Source: JARFVT01 sp036677425
GTDB taxonomy: Bacteria > Pseudomonadota > Alphaproteobacteria > UBA8366 > Aestuariispiraceae
Assembly: GCA_036677425.1 (NCBI GenBank)
Contig: JARFVT010000002.1
Coordinates: forward strand, 1-16,026
Direction of reading: 5' to 3'
DNA length: 16,026 nucleotides
This document shows positions 5,829-12,514 of the stretch, piece by piece; the stretch's first letter is position 1, and every line of letters starts with the position of its first letter. A program made the translations under genes and the position numbers. The notes beneath the pieces were generated by a model. The model had not been told where the DNA came from and made no database searches. It worked only from the letters and a program-made list of their open reading frames with translations.

Positions 5829-8126
5829 CTATCTCGATATTTCTATATCATTAGATTTTTTAATGATTTTTTTGGTTTTATCATCGATCGGTGTTATTGT
5901 TTTTTTATTGATGATTTTAGTTTCAGGTTTAATAAGGCTCTCCATAATATCATCATAAGAAATAGCATCTTCCTTAAAACATCCCATTTCTTCGGCAATA
6001 TCATTATCAAAATATGAGCCATCCCATTTTTGTAAATAATATAAATCAGCATCATTCTTAAAGCACCATGATTTTGCCACATCATCCCATCTTGCGCCCA
6101 GTTTGACCGCATCGTCTCTTTCGTTAAATGGCACGTCTAAATAGACATAATCTTCATGCCATAATAATTTATTTTTAATCTTATCCGACATATCAATAAG
6201 CTTTGATAGGTTGTCATCATCTTTTTTAATTGATTTTGACCATGACCTAATATCATTACTTGCTTTGTCAGTTTGATAATCTATGCCTAATTCTTGTGAT
6301 AATTTATGATGCGCCATTAAAACCGCCAGTGGCTTTAACTCCTGATTGATTAACATCTTGTCATTTGATCCATTTTCATCATCAAACTTTGCCGCGCAGA
6401 TATTTTTTAACATATCTGAATAAAATAGATCATCATTTTGATAATTGCTTTTTATGGCATCATCACTGGAAATAGCATCTTCTTTAAAGTAACCCATTTC
6501 TTCGGCTGTGGCTTCATCAATGAATGCGCCGTTATCACTATCTAAAATAACATTGTCATTTGAACGGTCGATGATTTTTTTAATGCGATCGATAGAATTA
6601 GCTTTATCAATTTTAGTAACTTTATTATTAGCTAATGATTTGGCAAAAATATCAAAATCTTTAATCTGTTTAGCATTGAATATTTGACCATAAAAAAACT
6701 CGTTTTTATCACTGTCTTTGGATTTTTTACAATATTCAATTAAGGTTGGTTTTTGATTTGGCAAAATAGTTAAGCCATGCTGGTTTATCTGTTTTCTGGT
6801 GATAAATCTTGGATCATCATAGCCTTTATTTTCTAATATACTGGCATTAGCACCATAATAATATTTACCCGTAATTGGGTTTAGTGGCTTGCCTTGATAG
6901 TTTTTAATTTGTTGGTTTTTTTGCCAAGGTAAAATATTATTTTTCATTTGTGATATAAAATCATCAGCCATCATTGTTTTATAACTTTGATGATTAATTG
7001 GCTCTTTAATATTAAAATCTAGATTCTGTTTTATCGGATTATTAATATTAAAATTTGATTTTTGCATAATAGATTTTTGCTTAACAGGTGATCGATTACC
7101 AGTGCCGATCAAATCACCAATAATCTTATTATGCCAATATATTAATGTCATCGCCAGCGGGTCATTAATTTCTAAAGCCTGATAGATTAGAAATTGTTTG
7201 AAACTACTGGTTAGAGGGTTTTTCTTTTTAGCTTGTTTAAATTTATTCCACATTGGTGTTATTGATTTATGTTTAATTAATGACCGTGGTTTATATCCTT
7301 TTGAATTTATGACGTTAGCTTGTTTTTCATTAATCATCGGACTGTAGCGACCTAATTTAGCTTCCAGTGATGCTTTAGAAAATTCACGACCAAGAGAGCT
7401 TGCTTTGATGGTTTGTTTATCTTTTAAATTTTCAATAACCAGCCCTGCGCCCTTTGGCTTAAACCTGATATTATATTCCCTGGTCCTTTGATGAAAATCT
7501 TGCCAGCTGTTTGATGCTTGCAAATCTTTAGTTATGTGATCTTTCTCACCGATAACATAGCTTTGAAAGCTTTGTTGCCATGTGTGGCTTTCATAATCAT
7601 TGGCCTTAACATTCTTGCGATCATGGCTTAATTTATCCTGCCTGCCGTTATCGATTTTCAAGCCATATTTTTTCTCTAAGGCGCGTGATGTTTTTTCTAA
7701 TTTGAAATAATCACGATGCGGTTCAAGCATGGTAAGTTTTTGTGGATGAATTTTATTATAAGCCACATGAATATGATAATGATCAGTATTTTGATGTGTG
7801 GCGCAAATTCTCTGATGATCTTCAAAGCCTAAAGCCTTGGCATAGGCTTTTTCAATATCTATAAGCTGTTGATCACTTGGCTTTTCGCCATCTTGAAAGC
7901 TAATCAATAAATGATATGTTTTATCTTTTTTTGTTCGGGTGTTTTGCGCTTGCGTGGCGATGATTTCTTTTATGGCTAAATCTAAATTGTTGGGTGATTG
8001 ACCAGCATTACAGCCTGCAATCCATAATTTATGTAATTTCTCGCCTTTATCTTTGGCGGCGGCGATATAATTGGCCAGCAGTGAATAGCTGCTTTTTTGA
8101 CTGCGATGGATATGTTTTGCAATCAT
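5829..8126 (-). CDS. traI: MOBP relaxase (TraI of RP4 type) with ArdC-N and DUF5710-like tail
   Basis: The 765-residue protein begins like RP4 TraI: MIAKHIH, the catalytic tyrosine in LLANYI (Tyr20), TRTKKDKTYHLLISFQDGEK (63-82) and the metal-binding motif HQNTDHYHIH (111-120), followed by the NKIHP segment. It should nick oriT and stay bound to the 5' end during transfer. After about residue 380 the protein departs from TraI. Residues 383-500 resemble the ArdC amino domain (NILPWQK, KGYDDPRF, FYGQIFNAKQI). Residues 660-705 form a DUF5710-like unit (VYLDVPFNERDDAVKLGARW). Two copies of an acidic motif, AEEMGYFKEDAISSDD (541-556) and AEEMGCFKEDAISYDD (711-726), frame the latter. No helicase or primase motif is visible. 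The start at 8126 lies eight bases after the previous stop. Confidence 0.9.
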   Translation of the reverse strand: MIAKHIHRSQKSSYSLLANYIAAAKDKGEKLHKLWIAGCNAGQSPNNLDLAIKEIIATQAQNTRTKKDKTYHLLISFQDGEKPSDQQLIDIEKAYAKALGFEDHQRICATHQNTDHYHIHVAYNKIHPQKLTMLEPHRDYFKLEKTSRALEKKYGLKIDNGRQDKLSHDRKNVKANDYESHTWQQSFQSYVIGEKDHITKDLQASNSWQDFHQRTREYNIRFKPKGAGLVIENLKDKQTIKASSLGREFSKASLEAKLGRYSPMINEKQANVINSKGYKPRSLIKHKSITPMWNKFKQAKKKNPLTSSFKQFLIYQALEINDPLAMTLIYWHNKIIGDLIGTGNRSPVKQKSIMQKSNFNINNPIKQNLDFNIKEPINHQSYKTMMADDFISQMKNNILPWQKNQQIKNYQGKPLNPITGKYYYGANASILENKGYDDPRFITRKQINQHGLTILPNQKPTLIEYCKKSKDSDKNEFFYGQIFNAKQIKDFDIFAKSLANNKVTKIDKANSIDRIKKIIDRSNDNVILDSDNGAFIDEATAEEMGYFKEDAISSDDAIKSNYQNDDLFYSDMLKNICAAKFDDENGSNDKMLINQELKPLAVLMAHHKLSQELGIDYQTDKASNDIRSWSKSIKKDDDNLSKLIDMSDKIKNKLLWHEDYVYLDVPFNERDDAVKLGARWDDVAKSWCFKNDADLYYLQKWDGSYFDNDIAEEMGCFKEDAISYDDIMESLIKPETKIINKKTITPIDDKTKKIIKKSNDIEISR

Positions 8127-8134
8127 GGCTTAAA

Positions 8135-8710
8135 TTATAAACCAAGTTGATTATCGAGTTTTTTATTAGTTTTTGCTGCAATGCCTAAGGTTTGTTTTTG
8201 CTGCGCTATATAAATTTTGCCTGCGATGCGAATGTTATTACGTCTAATATCGATAATCTTCTTTTCTTCTGGCGATAGGCGCGATTTATTCAAATTTAAT
8301 AGCCGGGCATTATGAGATTTAAAAAACTGCCTTGCCTCATCCCTTGGTATGTCATTCAAGCGGTTTTTTGGTAATGAAAGCGTTTCATTGACCGCTTTAT
8401 AGCTTTCCATTGATTTAACCTTGGGCAATAATGCAACCGTGGCCTTGGCTTCTATGATTGCAATCTCAAGGCTGCCATCCATAACCCTATTATTGCTATG
8501 TAATGCATATTCATTTTCAAGCATTTTCAACTCAGCAGCAAGAATTGTGTCAATATCGCCATCCTTGCCGATTTCTTTTATCTGCTGGTGAATTTTAATA
8601 TTCACTTGTTTATTTAATTCAGCTTCGGGTGTTTGACGTTCTGCGTCTAATGCTGTTTTTTGTTTAAGTGATAATAAATTAAGTTTATTTATTAAGCCAG
8701 TCTTTACCAT
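8135..8710 (-). CDS. Unknown protein between traJ and traI
   Basis: A 191-residue, lysine-rich, mainly helical protein without signal peptide or membrane segment; I do not recognise a family. Segments such as IPRDEARQFFKSHNARLLNL and a coiled-coil-prone stretch at about 20-75 stand out. Its ATG (8708-8710) lies inside the end of the preceding gene, a 26-base overlap in another frame, and no other early start exists. It sits in the mobilization block directly before the relaxase, so a relaxosome or transfer accessory role is plausible but not shown. Confidence 0.65.
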   Translation of the reverse strand: MVKTGLINKLNLLSLKQKTALDAERQTPEAELNKQVNIKIHQQIKEIGKDGDIDTILAAELKMLENEYALHSNNRVMDGSLEIAIIEAKATVALLPKVKSMESYKAVNETLSLPKNRLNDIPRDEARQFFKSHNARLLNLNKSRLSPEEKKIIDIRRNNIRIAGKIYIAQQKQTLGIAAKTNKKLDNQLGL

Positions 8711-8918
8711 ATTCTTGATCCGCCCTCGATGTGTCTAAGCCCATTTCTCTGATCCAATCAGCACCATTGACTTTTTTACAAGCCATTAAGGCATCGGCTG
8801 GCGCTTTCATTTCTCGTGCTGCTGCATAGAAAGCATCATCATCACCATTATCAAATGCATCTAACATGGCTTTGCCATTCTCAATGCTTTCTTTTCTTTC
8901 TTGTTCGCTTAAAGGCAT
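8685..8918 (-). CDS. Small acidic unknown protein downstream of traJ
   Basis: A 77-residue protein, acidic, with the segment AFDNGDDDAFYAAAREMKAP and a WIREMGLDTSRADQEYG end. I do not know the family. ATG 8916-8918 follows the traJ stop by one base (TAAaATG), and a GGAG in the traJ end serves as ribosome site, so expression is coupled to traJ. Codon use matches its neighbours. Its place between oriT-binding and relaxase genes suggests a relaxosome helper. Confidence 0.65.
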   Translation of the reverse strand: MPLSEQERKESIENGKAMLDAFDNGDDDAFYAAAREMKAPADALMACKKVNGADWIREMGLDTSRADQEYGKDWLNK

Positions 8919-8919
8919 T

Positions 8920-9249
8920 TTACAGCTCCATAATTTTAGTTGCTAATATTTGCTTAGTCGTTGCTATCTTAGCAATCATTTGTTCCATATCCAATGATAA
9001 TCTTTTTGATATTTCAGGATCATCATTATCTAATGCCATTTTGAATAAATTACCAAGCCTCGCCAAATCAGCATTAACCTTTAATAAATCTGTTACAGTT
9101 TTGGCATTGCCTAAAACTGGTAATCTTGTACCTGTAATAATTCGTCTGATATATTCTGACATGGATAATGACAATGAAGCCGCTCCAGATTTTACCTTTT
9201 CTTTATCATCACTGGTTATATATATCATAAATCTTTCAGATTTTTTCAT
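8920..9249 (-). CDS. traJ: TraJ-like oriT-recognition (relaxosome) protein
   Basis: A 109-residue ribbon-helix-helix type protein. It has a short strand (RFMIYITSD), then helix-turn-helix residues ending SLSMSEYIRRIITGTRLPVL, then NADLARLGNLFKMALDNDDP. This order matches RP4 TraJ, which has GDLGRLGGLLKLWLTDDP at the same place, and plasmid MobC proteins. TraJ binds the inverted repeat beside nic and lets TraI load. I start it at ATG 9247-9249; the frame is open to 9294, but the extra residues would translate the conserved hairpin 9268-9297. The hairpin lies just upstream of its start and shares twelve bases with oriT, so self-regulation is possible. Confidence 0.82.
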   Translation of the reverse strand: MKKSERFMIYITSDDKEKVKSGAASLSLSMSEYIRRIITGTRLPVLGNAKTVTDLLKVNADLARLGNLFKMALDNDDPEISKRLSLDMEQMIAKIATTKQILATKIMEL

Positions 9250-9258
9250 TGATTTATC

Positions 9259-9392
9259 TTTCAAATAATAATGGCAAGACCTTTGCCTTGCCATTATCCA
9301 GTTTAATTAATTCACAATGTCATTTCGTTTGATTGTTTTTTAATCTTGGTTTTGTCTTTTGATAATAAAGTTTTTAAGCATGATCTAAGGCC
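9259..9392. repeat. 134-bp direct repeat, copy 1 (end of Toprim paralogue plus hairpin)
   Basis: Three differences in 134 bases from 10060-10193. It covers the last 27 codons of the gene, its stop and the hairpin. The coding sequence upstream diverges sharply, so the duplication border has stayed almost identical while the rest changed. Confidence 0.9.
9268..9297. repeat. Hairpin downstream of the Toprim paralogue, copy 1
   Basis: ATAATGGCAAG (9268-9278) pairs perfectly with CTTGCCATTAT (9287-9297), an 11-bp stem with an 8-base loop. On the minus strand only TTATTTG follows, so it is a weak terminator at best; it may instead lower or pace expression of traJ, whose ATG is 18 bases on. The same hairpin occurs at 10069-10098. 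TGCCATTATCCA at its right side also occurs in oriT (5651-5662). Confidence 0.7.
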
Positions 9393-10031
9393 TTTATCAC
9401 CACGAGATAATGCAATATCATTAAAATTATTTAAGCCTTGTGCTTTTTCTTTATCGGTAAGTGGTGGTATGATAACCCTAGCATTAATCATATTTGCATA
9501 AAGATTAGCCTGTTCTGTATAACGTGTTTCTTTACTATATTCTGGGTAATTTGTAATAAAAACTGGTGATTTATGATCATTTCTTATTGCAATAATAATA
9601 TCAATTTCTGGATTTCGCTTGCGAAGACCTTCCGCAATCCATAATGAATTTTGATCGTCAAAACCAACAAGCACAGTCTTGTTAGTTGCTTTAGATAATG
9701 ATGCACCTGATGCAAAATCTTTACAAACAATTATAGATTTATTTTTATTATCTAAATCTTTAATATCTCCAATAATATATCCTAATTCAGTTAATAGATA
9801 ATTACTTCTCATAATTTCTTCTTTTCCAGTGGCATCTATTTTTGTAACTGAAAAAATATTACCCTCATAATCTCCTACTGGTATTAATAATTGACCTTTT
9901 TCATTTTCCTTTAATTGCATATGAGTTATTTGTTTTTCAACTAAATATGGATGTGAGTTAGTTAATTTATTTTTTTCATTATTTAAAATTTCTCTAGCTT
10001 GCACGACAACGTCTAATTCACTATTTCCCAT
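9312..10031 (-). CDS. Toprim-domain paralogue with altered active-site residues
   Basis: The 239-residue protein is a copy of the last 220 or so residues of the ArdC/TraC-type protein encoded just upstream. They share SHPYLV.KQITHMQLKENE, IIPPLTD and the end LLSKDKTKIKKQSNEM. The parent has Toprim residues CEG (Glu579) and ADND (Asp625, Asp627). Here they are CKD (Lys104) and IRND (Arg150, Asp152): the general-base glutamate and one metal aspartate are gone. It is therefore probably not a working primase. AAGGAAT precedes ATG 10029-10031, so it is translated on its own. It could compete for primase partners, bind DNA passively or be decaying. The open frame and good ribosome site argue for expression. 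Confidence 0.75.
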   Translation of the reverse strand: MGNSELDVVVQAREILNNEKNKLTNSHPYLVEKQITHMQLKENEKGQLLIPVGDYEGNIFSVTKIDATGKEEIMRSNYLLTELGYIIGDIKDLDNKNKSIIVCKDFASGASLSKATNKTVLVGFDDQNSLWIAEGLRKRNPEIDIIIAIRNDHKSPVFITNYPEYSKETRYTEQANLYANMINARVIIPPLTDKEKAQGLNNFNDIALSRGDKGLRSCLKTLLSKDKTKIKKQSNEMTL

Positions 10032-10059
10032 TATCTTATTCCTTATTAAATTTAAATTA

Positions 10060-10193
10060 TTTCAAATAATAATGGCAAGACCTTTGCCTTGCCATTATCC
10101 AGTTTAATTAATTCACAATGCCATTTCGTTTGATTGTTTTTTAATCTTGGTTTTGTCTTTTGATAATAAAGCTTTTAAGCATGATTTAAGGCC
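10060..10193. repeat. 134-bp direct repeat, copy 2 (end of ArdC/TraC gene plus hairpin)
   Basis: Partner of 9259-9392, offset 801 bases, with the two stop codons aligned exactly. It contains hairpin ATAATGGCAAG/CTTGCCATTAT (10069-10079 with 10088-10098). Confidence 0.9.
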
Positions 10194-12242
10194 GTCATTG
10201 CCCCGCGATACCGCAATATCATTAAAATCACTTAAGCCCTGTGATTTTTCCTCATCGGTAAGTGGCGGTATGATAACCGTTGCATTAACAGATTTTGTAA
10301 CTTTATTTGCGGCATCGATGCCGACATTTTTCTTAATTGTGGGGTGGTTTTCTAATCTATGATCATTATCGGCTGCGATAATAATATCCAAATCTGGATA
10401 TTTACCGCGTATTTGCTCTGCAACTGGTGCTAAATTACCTTTGTCAAAGGCAACAACCACAGTTTTATCGCTTGCCAAGGCCAGTGATGCCGCAGTTGAA
10501 AAACCTTCGCAAATAATCACAGCTTTATTTGCAACGCTTGATTTTTTAATATTACCAACCACATTCATCATTCCAGTTTTACGGCCATCTTTTAAAAACC
10601 GCTTTTGACCATCCTTATCAATTGTTTGAATTGACCAAATATGACCATTAATATCTTGAACTGGTAATAATAATTCACCATTTTCATTTTCTTTTAATTG
10701 CATATGGGTGATTTGTTTTTTTACTAGATATGGGTGAGAATTTGCTGATTTATTTTTATCATTTACTAAAATATCAACGGCCTTTTTACCAGCATCAAGT
10801 TGCAGTTTTTCAAGGGCAATGGTGTTTTCAACTTTACGCGCCGCCGCATCGCTTTGTGCTTGTTGTAATTCTGCGGCATTAAGTTTATTCTCACCAGAAT
10901 ATGACCATCTAACAGCTTTATCACCTAATTTAAAATTAATTATTTGCCCATTAGCTTTGCCATCAAGAAAACCACGATATGAACCGCTGTTTTTTTTCTT
11001 TTCATCGCCTTCAACAGCTACTCGATGCCATTTGCCATCCATAATAGGCTCGCCCTTAATCAATAAACCATTATCTTTTAATGCTATGGCAAATTCATCA
11101 ACAGGGCTTAATTTGCTTTCCTTGATTTCTGCTGGTTTATTCCATTTGGAAAAATCTTTAATATCCAACTTGTCGGATATATACCAAGATTTATTATCTT
11201 TATCCCATCTTGCGCCTAGCTTCTTGGCTTCGTTTTTTTCAGTAAAAGGCACATTTAGATATTGCTTTTTAATCTCTTCGGCTTTTTGTTTGTCGTTAGG
11301 ATTATCCTTTTTCATGTTGGCCTCCTTAGTTGGCTTCACTGTATTTTGCGCTGATTTTGCCAATTGAATGCGCTTACCAGGTTCTAATATCCATTGCTTG
11401 ATTATTTCCGCATCCCTTGCAGCCCTAAAAATCTCATTCTTATCTTCACGTAAGACTTGCAACCAGTTTTCTACATAGCTTGCATGGCGTTCAGGATAAT
11501 GACCAAGGCCAAGTTCGGTTGATAGCATGAATGATGATATTTCCGCGCGTAACTCTTCCTTGGCATAATCAACAGTGCCAAATGGTGCAAATTTACGATC
11601 AAGCCGCGATCCATGCCCTGTGGAATGCCCCATTTCATGCAATGCGGTTGCATAAAATTCATATGCGCTATCAAATGCTGCCGCTGGTGGTAAATGAATG
11701 CTATCTTTAGCGACCGCATAAAAAGCACTATCGCCTTGATCATAATTTATTGGAGCTTGTGAAGTTTTTAATATTTTTTCAGCGGCTTCAATCGGATCAA
11801 ATTTAAGTTCAGGTTCAACATATTTTTTCATGCCGTCAATTTGTTCGGCATTAAAGACATTGGCATATAAAACTTGCGGTCGTTGCAATTTTACATTCTT
11901 AAATGTTTTATTACCTTTATCATCCAATATTGACTTGCCTTTATTGTCTTTAATTTCGACTTTCTTTGACCATAACCAATATTCGACTTGGGTTGATTTT
12001 TGACCAGCTTTAACCTGCGCGTCCATTTTTTTTGCTTGTTTATAAGTAAGCCAGCGTGGATCGTCATAGCCTTTCATTGCTAGGATAATGGAATTGATGC
12101 CTTTATAGTTTTTCTCGCTTGTAGGGTTAAATGCCGCAACCCTACTATGGCCTTCTTGCCACGGTTTTTGCCAAGGTGCTGTGCCAGCCTCAATATGTTT
12201 AATAATTTCATTGGCGATATTTTCCCTGAAATTATTACTCAT
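10113..12242 (-). CDS. traC: ArdC-like antirestriction metallopeptidase fused to TraC-type Toprim primase
   Basis: A 709-residue multidomain protein. Residues 1-140 are the ArdC amino domain (ssDNA-binding; TAPWQKPW, KGYDDPRWLTY, LYANVFNAEQI). About 150-290 is a zincin-like peptidase with HEMGH at 202-206. 326-370 is DUF5710-like (YLNVPFTEKNEAKKLGARWD). 380-455 is a TraC-associated region. 485-709 is Toprim with CEGFSTAASL (Glu579) and DND (625-627). RP4 TraC has a comparable ArdC-plus-primase plan and travels to the recipient to protect and prime the incoming strand. ATG 12240-12242 is preferred because the ArdC homology starts there; the frame extends to 12365, but that part is the shadow of the acidic gene. 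It overlaps that gene by eight bases. An internal start with a strong ribosome site lies at Met310. Confidence 0.88.
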   Translation of the reverse strand: MSNNFRENIANEIIKHIEAGTAPWQKPWQEGHSRVAAFNPTSEKNYKGINSIILAMKGYDDPRWLTYKQAKKMDAQVKAGQKSTQVEYWLWSKKVEIKDNKGKSILDDKGNKTFKNVKLQRPQVLYANVFNAEQIDGMKKYVEPELKFDPIEAAEKILKTSQAPINYDQGDSAFYAVAKDSIHLPPAAAFDSAYEFYATALHEMGHSTGHGSRLDRKFAPFGTVDYAKEELRAEISSFMLSTELGLGHYPERHASYVENWLQVLREDKNEIFRAARDAEIIKQWILEPGKRIQLAKSAQNTVKPTKEANMKKDNPNDKQKAEEIKKQYLNVPFTEKNEAKKLGARWDKDNKSWYISDKLDIKDFSKWNKPAEIKESKLSPVDEFAIALKDNGLLIKGEPIMDGKWHRVAVEGDEKKKNSGSYRGFLDGKANGQIINFKLGDKAVRWSYSGENKLNAAELQQAQSDAAARKVENTIALEKLQLDAGKKAVDILVNDKNKSANSHPYLVKKQITHMQLKENENGELLLPVQDINGHIWSIQTIDKDGQKRFLKDGRKTGMMNVVGNIKKSSVANKAVIICEGFSTAASLALASDKTVVVAFDKGNLAPVAEQIRGKYPDLDIIIAADNDHRLENHPTIKKNVGIDAANKVTKSVNATVIIPPLTDEEKSQGLSDFNDIAVSRGNDGLKSCLKALLSKDKTKIKKQSNEMAL
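11313..11327 (-). promoter_or_regulatory. Internal ribosome site and start codon in the traC-like gene
   Basis: On the minus strand AAGGAGG (11321-11327) stands five bases before an in-frame ATG (11313-11315, Met310). This is the strongest Shine-Dalgarno sequence in the window. It would yield a 400-residue protein with the DUF5710-like and Toprim parts but no ArdC or peptidase domain. RP4 traC is known to make a long and a short product from in-frame starts, so the arrangement has a precedent. Confidence 0.65.
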
Positions 12243-12378
12243 TATCTTCTTCCTCATCAAATAGGCTATCGATAGCGTCATCATCCGATAATGCCTCTTC
12301 GTCAAATAATCCCATTTGATCGGCCTCCTCAGGGTCAATAATCGTGATAATCGGTTCTTTTTCATTAATATTTGTCAT
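12235..12378 (-). CDS. 47-aa acidic protein sharing a motif with the relaxase tail
   Basis: A 47-residue, strongly acidic protein. Its core, EEADQMGLFDEEALSDDDAI (residues 17-36), matches the twice-repeated relaxase motif AEEMGYFKEDAISSDDAI in spacing and chemistry. AGGAAA stands before ATG 12376-12378, and the stop overlaps the start of the ArdC/TraC-like gene by eight bases, so the two are translationally coupled. The leader, ribosome site and first codons (MTNI) are the same as in front of the coupling-protein-domain gene (start 13554). Function unknown. An acidic peptide in this place could be a docking or secretion signal, or a DNA mimic; these are guesses. Confidence 0.6.
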   Translation of the reverse strand: MTNINEKEPIITIIDPEEADQMGLFDEEALSDDDAIDSLFDEEEDNE

Positions 12379-12514
12379 TGTTATTTTCCTTATGTTTTAG
12401 GGCTTACCTGGTAAGGTAAATTTAAGTGTTACCTGGTAAGGTGAAATTTGGTGAAATAAAATTAATTTTATTGTTTTTCACCTAAAGGTTTTGATGTTTT
12501 TGGTATCGGTATTT
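12371..12514. repeat. 144-bp direct repeat, copy 1
   Basis: Only four differences from 13547-13690 (offset 1176). It contains, on the minus strand, a traG-type gene end, the double TTACCTGGTAA element, a ribosome site and the first codons MTNI. Confidence 0.9.
12404..12439. promoter_or_regulatory. Double TTACCTGGTAA dyad, copy 1 (operator-like)
   Basis: TTACCTGGTAA (TTACC, T, GGTAA) occurs at 12404-12414 and 12429-12439, 25 bp apart, before the acidic gene. An exact second set lies at 13580-13615. Repeated short dyads of this type are typical of repressor sites, and they could also fold as small RNA hairpins. The binding protein is not known. Confidence 0.55.

Noticed and set aside
5805..6017. 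70-codon + strand frame with GTG start behind AAGGTGG
   Set aside because: It is antisense to the relaxase tail and gives a low-complexity Phe/Ile-rich peptide expected from the reverse of a lysine/asparagine-rich gene.
8816..9268. 150-codon + strand frame
   Set aside because: Mirror of traJ and the 77-aa gene; its His run is only the reverse of GATGAT codons. The minus-strand genes have homology and coupled starts.
9250..9294. Longer amino end for traJ (15 residues)
   Set aside because: The extension translates the hairpin that also exists in non-coding form at 10069-10098, so it is not protein-coding in origin.
10819..11367. 182-codon + strand frame
   Set aside because: Shadow of the ArdC/TraC-like gene; no ribosome site and no recognisable domain.
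12243..12365. Longer amino end for the ArdC/TraC-like gene (41 residues)
   Set aside because: These codons are the out-of-frame reading of the 47-aa acidic gene; ArdC homology begins at 12242.
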